The notes under the pieces are model-generated. The model did no database searches. It worked only from the letters and a program-made list of their open reading frames with translations, and was not told the origin of the DNA. Positions 26,755-35,672 of a stretch of 46,928 nt of DNA are shown here, piece by piece (positions within the stretch are counted from its first letter, which is position 1; every line of letters begins with the position of its first letter). Both the position numbers and the translations under genes were made by a program. Source of the stretch: an uncultured Chthonomonas sp. (GTDB lineage: Bacteria; Armatimonadota; Chthonomonadetes; Chthonomonadales; Chthonomonadaceae); assembly GCA_903859705.1 (NCBI GenBank), contig CAIONQ010000175.1, positions 1 through 46,928 of the forward strand, read 5' to 3'.

Positions 26755-27369
26755 ATGGGTGCCAAGGGAGATACGCGCAGGGCATTGATATTGGAAGCAG
26801 CATTGGAGCTGTTTTCTTCCAGTGGGTACGAAGGCGTTACCACGCGTGCTATTGCCGCCCGTGCTGGTATAACAGAATCGGCCCTGTTTCGCTACTTTCG
26901 TACCAAGCAGGAGCTTTACACAGCCGTGCGAAAAGAGCGCCCGCCCGAGGCCATGTTTCCCACGCCACTATCCGAATTGGGTGGGTTTGAACAGGCTTTT
27001 CGGCAACGCGTTCACGAGTTTTTGGATCGTATATGGAACCATCGAGCATCCGTGCGGGTATCCGTAATCGGCATGCTCTGCGGTAAGTCGGATTCAACAT
27101 CAGAACTGCCCGGTGAGGATGTGCGTCACACCATGCTCGCCGCTATAGAAGCAGGCGGGCGGCAGGGCGAAATGCGTGGCGAACTGGCCGAACAGGCCGC
27201 GTTGCTCACGGCCTCTGCTGTGGTTGGATTTCTATTGAGGGTGTTTGCTTCCCCTGTTCATGAAATGGAAGCGCCTGGAACTTGGGTGCATCAGAGAGAT
27301 GCGTTTGTTGAGGCGCTATGCGCTATGCTTCTGCCTATGATCCTTCTGGATGCGGCGGAAGAGGCATAG
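26755..27369 (+). CDS. TetR/AcrR-family transcriptional regulator
   Basis: 204 residues. N-terminal HTH: GDTRRALILEAALELFSSSGYEGVTTRAIAARAGITESALFRYFRTKQELY (written here in part; residues 4-55), typical of TetR. The remaining helical ligand-binding domain has no recognisable ligand signature. The ATG at 26755 has GGAGG six bases upstream and is preferred to a GTG at 26716, whose extension would overlap the promoter region. Downstream on the same strand, 98 bases away, lies the cytochrome c/copper monooxygenase-like gene, a possible target. The divergent DUF885 operon is the other. Confidence 0.94.
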   Translation: MGAKGDTRRALILEAALELFSSSGYEGVTTRAIAARAGITESALFRYFRTKQELYTAVRKERPPEAMFPTPLSELGGFEQAFRQRVHEFLDRIWNHRASVRVSVIGMLCGKSDSTSELPGEDVRHTMLAAIEAGGRQGEMRGELAEQAALLTASAVVGFLLRVFASPVHEMEAPGTWVHQRDAFVEALCAMLLPMILLDAAEEA

Positions 27370-27467
27370 AGCGGCACCCAGGGCAGGTGCGGCAACGGGT
27401 AATACAACGAGTAACGCTGACCTTGTTTTTGGGGCAGCACGGGTAATACAAAGGAAATCCTGGCGAT

Positions 27468-28862
27468 ATGAATATGCGTGTGGGCAGAAATTCCAGAGCA
27501 AAGGCTCTGCCGGCTGTAGCCGGCATTACCATGGTTCTTATGGGCATTGCGCTGCTCCGAATATACGGGGGCGCACGCGCCAGTGGGCACCTGCCCGCGC
27601 CACCACCTGCAGATGCCCCGTTTACGGCCGCAGCAAAGGGCAGCCTTACTTACAGTAACGATATTCGGCCACTTATAGAGAAGCACTGTGCCAGCTGTCA
27701 CCGCCCCGGCCAGGTAGCGCCTTTTTCTTTGTTAACCACACAAGATGTGATAAAGCGTGCTAAACAGATAGCAGATATTACAACAGCCCGTACTATGCCT
27801 CCCTGGAAAGCCGATTCTCATGGCGAATTTCTGGATGAAAACCGGCTCACAACTCAAGAGCGGGGCATCATTCGCCAATGGGCCGATGAAGGCGCAAAAC
27901 TGGGAGCATCCGCCCCAACAATTACGGTCAAGGCCGATGCAGATGGATGGAGCCTTGGTAAGCCAGATTTGATTCTAAGCCCATCCAAAACCTACACACT
28001 CGGCGCCGAAGGCCGAGATGAGTTTCACACGTTTGTTCTACCCACCAACCTCAAAGAGGATGTAAACCTGGAAGCGGTAGAGGTGCGCCCTGGCAACCAG
28101 CGCGTTGTGCACCACACCATTCTGTATGTAGATACCGATGGCCGTGCACACAAGCGGGCTGAAGCTGCAGGATCAGATAACTACGGTGCAGAGAATGGTG
28201 CGGGGGTGCCATCTGGCGTGGTGGATATATGGACCCCAGGCAAGCAGACCCGGCGCCTGCCTGCAGGTATTGGCATGAGCGTTCCAAAGGGAAGCGATTT
28301 GGTGCTGGAAATCCACTACCATCGCTCCGGCAAGCCTGAGCCAGATCTTACAAAAGCCGCCCTGTACTTCAGCAAGAAACCCATTCAAAAACATCTGCGA
28401 GTATTTGGGTTGCCCGTTCGCCAACTCTGGATACCCGCCGGTGAACCGGCCTACCGCACCAGTGGGCGCTTCAAAGTGCCAGATAATGTAACGCTATATA
28501 GCATTTTTCCGCATATGCATCTGCTGGGTAAATCCATGTCTGTTACTATTTCAGATACGGATGGCAGCCATGCAACTTTGATTGATGTGCCCTCCTGGGA
28601 TTTTAACTGGCAAAACACATACCTGTTCAAAAATCCGGTGCACATGGCTCCTGGCCAGACGATTGATATGACCGCCGTGTATGATAACTCAACGAACAAT
28701 CCGCACAATCCGTCCTCTCCCCCAAAAACGGTAGGATGGGGCGAACAGACCACCGATGAGATGGGGCTTGTGTTCTTCGGATATACTGTTGATCGGGAAA
28801 ACATTCCGGCCGGTATTGTGGTGCCAGATGCTGGCTCCGTAATCCGGAGAGGTGGGCGATAG
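27468..28862 (+). CDS. Cytochrome c / copper type II ascorbate-dependent monooxygenase-like fusion
   Basis: 464 residues with an N-terminal membrane/signal helix (about 12-32). A c-type haem site C74-A-S-C77-H78 (EKHCASCHRPGQVAPFSL) with MPPW (110-113) forms a cytochrome domain. Then follow features of the peptidylglycine-hydroxylase-like copper fold: VVHHTILYVD (H215, H216), LEIHYHRSG and FPHMHLLGK (HxH). Such fusions are common in Planctomycetota, Acidobacteriota and relatives, and their substrates are unknown. The protein should be exported because haem attachment occurs outside the cytoplasm. It lies between a TetR regulator and a truncated haemoglobin on one strand. Confidence 0.9.
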   Translation: MNMRVGRNSRAKALPAVAGITMVLMGIALLRIYGGARASGHLPAPPPADAPFTAAAKGSLTYSNDIRPLIEKHCASCHRPGQVAPFSLLTTQDVIKRAKQIADITTARTMPPWKADSHGEFLDENRLTTQERGIIRQWADEGAKLGASAPTITVKADADGWSLGKPDLILSPSKTYTLGAEGRDEFHTFVLPTNLKEDVNLEAVEVRPGNQRVVHHTILYVDTDGRAHKRAEAAGSDNYGAENGAGVPSGVVDIWTPGKQTRRLPAGIGMSVPKGSDLVLEIHYHRSGKPEPDLTKAALYFSKKPIQKHLRVFGLPVRQLWIPAGEPAYRTSGRFKVPDNVTLYSIFPHMHLLGKSMSVTISDTDGSHATLIDVPSWDFNWQNTYLFKNPVHMAPGQTIDMTAVYDNSTNNPHNPSSPPKTVGWGEQTTDEMGLVFFGYTVDRENIPAGIVVPDAGSVIRRGGR

Positions 28863-28904
28863 TACTCACCGTTCCCAAAAAATAGTTGATGAAAGCCCGC
28901 GACC

Positions 28905-29312
28905 ATGGATCAGGAGCTTACGATATTTCAGATGGCGGGCGGTGAAGATGCCTTTCACCGCCTTGCCGCTGCGTTTTATGAAGGCATTGCCGAGGATGAC
29001 CTTCTTCGCCCAATGTATCCCGAGCAATTAGAGGCAGCAAAGCGCCGCCTTGCGCTATTCATGATTCAGTACTTTGGGGGGCCAGGTACCTACTCCGAAG
29101 AGCGCGGGCACCCTCGCCTGCGGATGCGCCATGCACCATTTGAAGTTGGCATGGAGGCCAGAGACAGGTGGCTTAAGCACATGAATGCCGCCCTGGAGAA
29201 GGCTGAAATCCCACAGCCTGCACGAGAAGTGATGCGCACCTACTTTACCAATACAGCAACTTTTCTTATGAATGTGCCGCCTGCGATGCCAATTCAAAGT
29301 GGCGGCAAATAA
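28905..29312 (+). CDS. Truncated haemoglobin, group II (trHbO type)
   Basis: 135 residues matching group II truncated globins: FHRLAAAFYEGIAEDDLLRPMYP at helices A-C, GGPGTYSEERGHPRLRMRHAPFEVG with proximal H76, and RDRWLKHMN with the group-typical Trp at G8. These proteins bind O2 and may act in peroxide or NO chemistry. The gene is 42 bases after the cytochrome/monooxygenase gene and 18 bases before an SDR gene, so it is likely part of the same transcript. Confidence 0.95.
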   Translation: MDQELTIFQMAGGEDAFHRLAAAFYEGIAEDDLLRPMYPEQLEAAKRRLALFMIQYFGGPGTYSEERGHPRLRMRHAPFEVGMEARDRWLKHMNAALEKAEIPQPAREVMRTYFTNTATFLMNVPPAMPIQSGGK

Positions 29313-29330
29313 ACGGAAAGCGAGAGTACC

Positions 29331-30128
29331 ATGAACTGGGCTGGCAAAACCGCAATTGTTACTGGCGGAGCTTCTGGCATTGGGGCCGCAACGGTGCGGG
29401 AATTCGCTGCCGAAGGTGCAGTGGCCGTAATTATGGATATCAATGAGGAGCTTGGCCAGGCACATGCTGAGCAGCTTCGCGCTGAAGGATTCACGGCAGA
29501 CTTTGTTCGGCTGGATGTATCAAATGCTGAGCTTTGCCGCGTGGCAGTGGATGGAGTTGCAGCAAAGTATGGCAGGGTAGATTATCTGGTTAACAGCGCC
29601 GTAAGCTTCATCTCTAAGGGTGTTACCGTTACTCCAGAAGAGTGGGATATTAGCCTTGGCGTTAATGTGCGCGGTGGGGCAAACATGGTGCAGGCCTGCC
29701 ACCCACACATGAAGGCGGCCGGCGGTGGCGCCGTAGTAAACATCAGCAGCATCTCTGGGCACATCGCGCAGCGCGATAGGTGGACGTACAACGCCTGCAA
29801 AGGTGCAATTTTATCCATGAGCCGCTGCCAGGCATTGGATCTTGCACAGGATAACATCCGTGTTAACTGCGTTAGCCCGGGGTGGACCTGGACGCCAGAA
29901 GTGGAAAAGGCCGCAGTTGGCGGCAGAGAAAAGTGGGAACCCCTGTGGGGCGATTTCAGCATGATGCGGAGAATTGGTGAGGCCAGGGAGATTTCCAGGG
30001 CTATACTGTTTCTGTGCTCCTCAGATGCCAGCTTTATAACGGGTGTAGATTTGCCAGTAGATGGTGGATATCTTGGCCTGGGAAGCGAAGGGCTGGGGCA
30101 GCATTCAACCTTTGCGGGCTCTAAATAA
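29331..30128 (+). CDS. Short-chain dehydrogenase/reductase (SDR)
   Basis: 265 residues of the classical SDR fold: cofactor motif TGGASGIG (11-18), D36 in the region that favours NAD(H), NSA in place of the usual NAG, and the catalytic S140, Y153 and K157 (ISSISG ... YNACKGA). The C-terminus has FITGVDLPVDGGYLGLG, typical of the group. Substrate unknown. It is the last gene of the run starting with the cytochrome/monooxygenase gene and is followed by a strong terminator. Confidence 0.95.
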   Translation: MNWAGKTAIVTGGASGIGAATVREFAAEGAVAVIMDINEELGQAHAEQLRAEGFTADFVRLDVSNAELCRVAVDGVAAKYGRVDYLVNSAVSFISKGVTVTPEEWDISLGVNVRGGANMVQACHPHMKAAGGGAVVNISSISGHIAQRDRWTYNACKGAILSMSRCQALDLAQDNIRVNCVSPGWTWTPEVEKAAVGGREKWEPLWGDFSMMRRIGEAREISRAILFLCSSDASFITGVDLPVDGGYLGLGSEGLGQHSTFAGSK

Positions 30129-30156
30129 CACGCTCGTAGCCTGAAAATAGAACAGA

Positions 30157-30194
30157 AAAAAGGAGCGACGGATACACATCCGTCGCTCCTTTTT
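30157..30194. terminator. Bidirectional terminator between SDR and dxs
   Basis: 16-bp perfect stem (30157-30172 with 30179-30194), core GGAGCGACGGA / TCCGTCGCTCC, 6-base loop, flanked by A-run and T-run so that it can serve both convergent genes. Confidence 0.95.
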
Positions 30195-30215
30195 AATTGT
30201 TGAAACTCCAGGGAA

Positions 30216-32201
30216 CTAAGCCGTCAGCGATTCGTGTTTCTCGGGAGCGTCCGTAGCCAGGCGTGTGGGCTCTGGCTGTGGTTTGCCGAGAAGATCGCGC
30301 GCGGCGGCAGCAAAATCCTGTGCGGTGAGCATGCACAGCCGATGCAGAATTGGGATAGCTCCATGTTCCACAAACTTATCCGGCACGCCGAACAGTTTTG
30401 CCTTCACATTGCTTACGCCATTAGCTGCCAACAGTTCCAGAACTGCGGAACCAACGCCTCCGCTAACACAACCCTCTTCCATAACAATCACGTGGCCAGT
30501 TTTACGCGCGGAGGCCAGTATTGCAGCCTCATCCAGTGGCTTGGCCCATCTCAGGTTAATAAATTCAACACTGATGCCCTCAGCCTCCAGCTCCTTAACC
30601 GCTTCAAAAGCGGGGGCAACCATGTTGCCAAAAGCCAGCATGGTAACGTCCGAGCCCGTTTTGATGGTTTCAGACTTGCCGTAAACAATGGGAGACTCCG
30701 CCACTCCCCAGTCGATGCTCGGGGCATTTCCTCGCGGGTATCGAATCGCGATTGGGCTGGCGTTTTCGCCGGTTACATGTTCGGTAAGCATATAGCGCAA
30801 CATGGCGGCCATTTCGGGGCCGTCTTTGGGTGCCAGCATGCCAATGCGAGGCAGATGCCGCATATAGGCGATATCAAACACGCCGTGGTGCGTTGGGCCA
30901 TCGTCGCCAACCAGGCCAGCGCGATCAAGGCAAAAGGCAACAGGCAAGTTCTGCAGGCACACCTCGTGCATAATCATGTCGTATGCGCGCTGAAGGAAGG
31001 TGCTGTAAATAGCAGCAATCGGCTTCATGCCATCTGCAGCCATGCCAGCTGCAAATGCTACCGCATGCTGTTCCGCAATGGCAGTATCGAAGTATCGATC
31101 TGGGAACACCTCTTTAAACTTGTTGAGGCCGGTACCATCAGGCATCGCTGCGGTAATGGCTGCAATCGTCGGGTCTGTTTTGGCGAGATCAATAATGGTA
31201 TCACTAAAGAAGCTCGTCCACGATTGCCCGCTGCTTTTGCTGCCGCTTGCTGTGCCAGTAGCCGTATCCGCGAACATGGGCGGCGTTACTGCGTGCCACT
31301 TGCGAGCATTCTCTTCGGCCGCATCGTAGCCCTTGCCCTTAACGGTGCGCAGGTGTACAAAAACCGGGCCGGTCATCTGTTTAATCTGCGTAAATAGATC
31401 GATACAGAGATCCAGATCATGCCCATCTACCGGGCCGATATACTCAAAGCCAAGCTCTTCAAACACAACTCCGGAGTTGTCTGAAGAAACCATGTGGGTA
31501 AGGTTGTGGCGCAGCAGCGAACCCGCCGCTTTATTTACCATGCGGCCCGGGGTTCCGGGTACCTTCTTCAAGAACTCTTTACCGCGTGCTTCTGCCTGCT
31601 GGTAAATGGGGGAAACGCGCAGCTTTGCAAGGTAGGTGGCAAGGCCGCCAACACTCTCTGCAATGCTCATGTCGTTATCGTTCAGCACTACCACAAAGTT
31701 GCGGCCACTGTGCCCGGCGTTATGCAGACCTTCTAGGGCAAGGCCCGAAGTCATAGAGGCATCACCAATAACAGCAAGCACGCTCTCATCTGCTCGCCCA
31801 GCCATGTCTCGGGCCACTGCAAAGCCATACGCTGCAGAGATGCTTGTTCCTGCATGCCCCGCACCAAAAAGATCGTATTCGCTCTCTTCTCGCCGAAGAA
31901 ATCCACTGAGTCCGCCATACTGCCTCAGGGTGTTGAATCTCCCAAGTCTGCCGGTTAACATCTTGTGGGCGTAGCACTGGTGGCCGGTATCCCAGATGAT
32001 CTTATCGGTGGGAACATTGAACACCGTATGAAGCGCGAGGATTAGCTCCACCGCGCCGAGATCGGAAGCAAAATGGCCGCCGGTTTTGGAGAGATTATCA
32101 ACAATAGCCTGCCGCAGCTCAATTGCAACCTGCTTCAGCTGGTCACGATTAAGCGTTTTAAGGTCGGCAGGGCTCTGAATCTTCGAGAGAAGCTCATACA
32201 T
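30216..32201 (-). CDS. dxs: 1-deoxy-D-xylulose-5-phosphate synthase
   Basis: First enzyme of the MEP isoprenoid pathway, condensing pyruvate and glyceraldehyde 3-phosphate with thiamine diphosphate. Features: KTGGHFASDLGAVELILALH and DTGHQCYAHKMLTGR near the N-terminus; the ThDP-binding stretch IGDASMTSGLALEGL ... NDNDMSI; EQHAVAFAAGMA in the pyrimidine-binding domain; and DRAGLVGDDGPTHHGVFD. With ATG at 32201 the protein has 661 residues and starts MYELLSKIQSP, with AAGGGG nine bases upstream. A longer frame adding 38 Arg-rich residues is rejected. Other MEP genes are not in the window. Confidence 0.98.
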   Translation of the reverse strand: MYELLSKIQSPADLKTLNRDQLKQVAIELRQAIVDNLSKTGGHFASDLGAVELILALHTVFNVPTDKIIWDTGHQCYAHKMLTGRLGRFNTLRQYGGLSGFLRREESEYDLFGAGHAGTSISAAYGFAVARDMAGRADESVLAVIGDASMTSGLALEGLHNAGHSGRNFVVVLNDNDMSIAESVGGLATYLAKLRVSPIYQQAEARGKEFLKKVPGTPGRMVNKAAGSLLRHNLTHMVSSDNSGVVFEELGFEYIGPVDGHDLDLCIDLFTQIKQMTGPVFVHLRTVKGKGYDAAEENARKWHAVTPPMFADTATGTASGSKSSGQSWTSFFSDTIIDLAKTDPTIAAITAAMPDGTGLNKFKEVFPDRYFDTAIAEQHAVAFAAGMAADGMKPIAAIYSTFLQRAYDMIMHEVCLQNLPVAFCLDRAGLVGDDGPTHHGVFDIAYMRHLPRIGMLAPKDGPEMAAMLRYMLTEHVTGENASPIAIRYPRGNAPSIDWGVAESPIVYGKSETIKTGSDVTMLAFGNMVAPAFEAVKELEAEGISVEFINLRWAKPLDEAAILASARKTGHVIVMEEGCVSGGVGSAVLELLAANGVSNVKAKLFGVPDKFVEHGAIPILHRLCMLTAQDFAAAARDLLGKPQPEPTRLATDAPEKHESLTA

Positions 32202-32346
32202 TCGCGAAAGCCCCTTATCGGACGTCCGGCGTACTGCTCGCCATGCATTTCGATGTAATGGATGGTGGCACAAACAGCGGGCGAGGCGCGGAAATGACCG
32301 ACTTGCCCGTTGCAAGCCGGTCGGGAAAAGGATGTGATTGCCGCAG

Positions 32347-32376
32347 ATTGTACCACGCGCGTAACAGCAGTGTCAA
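32347..32376 (-). promoter_or_regulatory. Promoter of dxs
   Basis: On the minus strand: TTGACA (complement of 32371-32376), an 18-base spacer, TACAAT (complement of 32347-32352). This predicts a leader of about 140 bases before the dxs ATG. Confidence 0.55.
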
Positions 32377-32497
32377 TCAGTAGGCCAACCGTTAGCAACT
32401 TTGCTACTGCATGCATGCCATGCAGAAATACTCCTGATTATGTACGATTGCAAACGGTCTGTTTGCACATTCAGCGGTTTTCAGAGAGCCTGTTTAT

Positions 32498-32526
32498 TTG
32501 ACTTTAACAGGCTAACACGATACAAT
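32498..32526 (+). promoter_or_regulatory. Promoter of the TPR gene
   Basis: TTGACT (32498-32503), a 17-base spacer and TACAAT (32521-32526), only one mismatch in each box from the sigma-70 consensus, about 50 bases before the ATG. Confidence 0.8.
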
Positions 32527-32577
32527 GTATTGCTTGCACCCCCTGCTCAGCTCACCTGGAGAAAGATAAAGATATCG

Positions 32578-35500
32578 ATGTTACCCGTGGCGAAGCGCCG
32601 TCGAGTTCTGGTTTCTATCGCGGCAATCATCGTTTGCAGCACGTTTCAGGGGACCACCCATGCACAGCAAGGTGCCGTTGCACCTCCGCCTGCCGGTTCT
32701 CGGCCGTCTCCACCACCGCTTCCTCCTGAGCTTCAAAAAGTATCGGATCAGTATTCCGTTGCAGTAAAGCTGCATATTGCTAAGAAATACAACGAAGCCA
32801 TAACGGCCTATCAGGAGTTTGTTAAACTCGCTACCGTGTCTGGTGCCCGTCCGCCCGCTTTTTTGGCAGCCTATACAAATATGGCGTCTATCTACCAGAT
32901 CATCGGGGATAAGGCATCATACGAGTCGACGCTCCGCAAAATTATCGGTATCGATCCTAAAGATACGCGCGCCCTGGCTCAACTGGCGATTGTGTATAGT
33001 TCTGATCACAAGTATTCAGAAGCAACAAAATACGCAGACAGAGTAATTGCGTTAAAGCCTTCACCAGAAATTTCATCATCTGCCCATTTTGTTAAAGGAA
33101 ACGCTGCCGTAGCGCAGAAGAACTTCCTGATAGCATCGCGTGAATTTGGGATATCTGCACGCCTCACTCCCCGCAATCCCTTGTCGCATTTTAATTACGG
33201 GTTGGCCCTCGCGGAAATCAAGAAGTACGCCGAGGCACTTCCAGAGTTGCAGGCAGCAGTTAAGCTGGATCCCAACAACCCCCGCTCCAGGGAGTATCTG
33301 GCCAAGCTCCAGGCATTTGTTACCAAAACTGGCCCACGGCAGGCTGCGGGCGGCCCAGTAAAAACCGATTTTGATGAGGCGCTTCGCAAGAATCCTCGCG
33401 ATGCCAGAGCTCTGCTTGGGCGCGCAAAACAGCTGGATGCCATGGGCAAGGCGCCAGAGGCAACCTCTGCATACATTGAGGCGATTGCCGTTACCCCGGA
33501 TTCATACGAAGCCCACTTTCTGCTTGGCAAAATGTACTATCGCAGCAGAACCTGGGCCCCTGCAAAGGATCACCTGAGCAAGGCGCACACCATCGCCGAA
33601 AAAGCGCATAGCACGGCACAAGATGCACAGGCGCTGGGCTGGCTTGCAAACAGCGAACTCGCTGAGGGCCTGAGCCTTGCAGATCCGCGCCTGAGGTCAC
33701 AGGCCTATACCGTGGCAGAAGGCCATGCTAAGCAGGCAGCCGCACTGGCACCTAAGGATCTGGATGCGCAGAGCCGCGTTGGCCGAGTTTATGAGGCGGC
33801 GGGCAAGTTTAAAGAGGCCGAGGACCTGTACCGTGAGGTTCTGAAATCGAACCCTGCTAACGTAGCGGTTTACACGCGCCTTGCAGCAACTTTCCAGAGC
33901 CGTGCGGATGTACCTGGGTTTGTAAAGGCCTGGAGAGAGTATCAGGCACTAAAGCCAGATGATCCTACCTCTTACGAGTACATCGCTGATGTCTACAACA
34001 GAACCAGAGATTTCAAGAATGCTGCGGCAGCTCTTAAAGAGCTACTTGGGCGCAAGCTAACCAACAGCACTGCCGCCGCTGCGCGTGTAATTCTTGGCCA
34101 GGATCTTGTTGAGCTAGGGAAAACAGAAGAGGCCAAAAACGAGTTCAAAACAGTGCTGGCGCTCACTCCCAGCAAAGTTACAGGCGCCGCTCTCCTGCAA
34201 GAAACCGCTGCACTGGAAGCGGAGCAACGAACGGCACTTCGCTCTCTTGCAACCGTTGCGCGCAAAGAAAACAATATTGATACTGCAGTAGACTACCTGA
34301 ACGAGCTGAAGAAACGTGAAGCAGGCATTGCAAGGCAGGGCTCGCAACCACCAAGCGGAGACGTTTACCGCGATATCGCTACTCTGTACGAGCACGCTAA
34401 TAAGCTGGATCTTGCTGCAAAAGAGTACGAAGCCATGGCCACCGCGCTTCCAAAAGATCCTGCCCCTAACGAAGAACTGGGGCGCCTCTACGAGCGCCAA
34501 CAAAAACTGGATCTTGCAGAGGCGCAATACAGGCTAGCCGCTTCTAAAGCAACGGTAGATCCCGTGCCAGATTTGATGAAGATTGCCGAGATGTATCAGC
34601 GCAGCCAGAAGCCAGAAAAGGCACTGAAAGAGCTGGAAGCGCTTTACAAAAAGAACCTGAAGAACGTACCGGTGATGACATCGCTGGCACTTGTATATCT
34701 TCAGGCCCACCAGGAAAAGAAGGCGATTGAGATTTACGACGCCATCCTTAAGGTGGATCCATCTCAGCAATGGGTTAACGATCGCCGTGCGGGCACTTAC
34801 ATGCGGATGGGTAACTTCGCTGAGGCCGAACGCATCTTTAAAGAGCAGTTGGATCACCAGGGGAACCTGGCAAGTCGGCAAACTTTTGCAGACTTACTGA
34901 ACGTTTACAAAGAGGCAAAACAGGAAGAGAAGTACATGCCCTTTGTAAAACCACGCTTCGAAAAAAACCCAACAAACGCAACACTCATCAATGTTGTGTA
35001 CGATGAGTATGTACGCCTTGGCAAAGAAGCCGAGGGACAAACCTATATACTGGGTATATTAAACGGCATAAAGGCGCTGCGTCGTAACGCGCTCAGCTCC
35101 TATGCGGCCGCTCTGCAGGGGCACAACCAGCCCAAGCTCAGCCTGGAAATCTACCGCACCATTGCAAAGGAAAATGCAAAAGATATCTCAGCTCAGGTAG
35201 AACTAGCCGATCAGCTGGATTATAATCAACAGCGGGATGATGCGAACAAGATCTATCAAGCCCAGATCGATCGAACCGATATTACACGTGAGCAACGCAA
35301 TCAGCTGCGAAGGCAGTTGGCACTACGGTATGTGCAGCAAAGCCAGCTCAAAGAAGCACGTGCAGTTTATGAAACCCAGTACCGTGAAGATCCGGTTGAC
35401 TTCGACTCATCCATGCGCCTCGGCGATGTGATTGAGAAGTTGGGCGAGCCGTTGGCTGCAGTAGAGCATTACCAGAAGCTGCTTGCAATTCCCACCTATC

Positions 35501-35655
35501 CGCCACTTGTGAGGGTAGATATCCGCAATCGGTCCGGTGCACTTTACGAAAAACTGAACCGCAATAGCGATGCAATCGCTCAATACAAAGAGGCCCTACA
35601 CCTCGATCCGCAAAATGCGACAGCCACCGCCGCTATCAAGAAGCTCGGCGGATAG
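32578..35655 (+). CDS. Large exported TPR-repeat protein
   Basis: 1025 residues. A signal peptide (MLPVAKRRRVLVSIAAIIVCSTFQ, cut near THAQQ) is followed by a short Pro-rich stretch and then tetratricopeptide repeats along almost the whole length, e.g. HFNYGLALAEIKKYAEALPELQAAVKLDPNNP and IAQYKEALHLDPQNATATAA at the end. No enzymatic domain is visible. Its role is probably as a periplasmic or surface scaffold. The promoter lies 50 bases upstream. The ABC ATPase gene follows after only 17 bases with its own AGGAG, so the two may be co-transcribed. Confidence 0.93.
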   Translation: MLPVAKRRRVLVSIAAIIVCSTFQGTTHAQQGAVAPPPAGSRPSPPPLPPELQKVSDQYSVAVKLHIAKKYNEAITAYQEFVKLATVSGARPPAFLAAYTNMASIYQIIGDKASYESTLRKIIGIDPKDTRALAQLAIVYSSDHKYSEATKYADRVIALKPSPEISSSAHFVKGNAAVAQKNFLIASREFGISARLTPRNPLSHFNYGLALAEIKKYAEALPELQAAVKLDPNNPRSREYLAKLQAFVTKTGPRQAAGGPVKTDFDEALRKNPRDARALLGRAKQLDAMGKAPEATSAYIEAIAVTPDSYEAHFLLGKMYYRSRTWAPAKDHLSKAHTIAEKAHSTAQDAQALGWLANSELAEGLSLADPRLRSQAYTVAEGHAKQAAALAPKDLDAQSRVGRVYEAAGKFKEAEDLYREVLKSNPANVAVYTRLAATFQSRADVPGFVKAWREYQALKPDDPTSYEYIADVYNRTRDFKNAAAALKELLGRKLTNSTAAAARVILGQDLVELGKTEEAKNEFKTVLALTPSKVTGAALLQETAALEAEQRTALRSLATVARKENNIDTAVDYLNELKKREAGIARQGSQPPSGDVYRDIATLYEHANKLDLAAKEYEAMATALPKDPAPNEELGRLYERQQKLDLAEAQYRLAASKATVDPVPDLMKIAEMYQRSQKPEKALKELEALYKKNLKNVPVMTSLALVYLQAHQEKKAIEIYDAILKVDPSQQWVNDRRAGTYMRMGNFAEAERIFKEQLDHQGNLASRQTFADLLNVYKEAKQEEKYMPFVKPRFEKNPTNATLINVVYDEYVRLGKEAEGQTYILGILNGIKALRRNALSSYAAALQGHNQPKLSLEIYRTIAKENAKDISAQVELADQLDYNQQRDDANKIYQAQIDRTDITREQRNQLRRQLALRYVQQSQLKEARAVYETQYREDPVDFDSSMRLGDVIEKLGEPLAAVEHYQKLLAIPTYPPLVRVDIRNRSGALYEKLNRNSDAIAQYKEALHLDPQNATATAAIKKLGG

Positions 35656-35672
35656 GATACGAACAGGAGACT

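Larger units (their letters stand above)
32202..32577. other. 376-base region between divergent dxs and TPR genes
   Basis: Contains the two promoters listed separately and no supported gene. A frame that extends the TPR protein upstream to 32401 runs across the -35/-10 elements and is therefore non-coding. Confidence 0.6.

Noticed and set aside
30234-31397. 387-residue open frame antisense to dxs
   Set aside because: It is the shadow of the dxs coding frame; its sequence is rich in Cys/His/Arg without any domain, and dxs is certain.
32401-32577. N-terminal extension of the TPR protein
   Set aside because: The extension spans the -35 and -10 boxes and would hide a clean signal peptide that starts at 32578.
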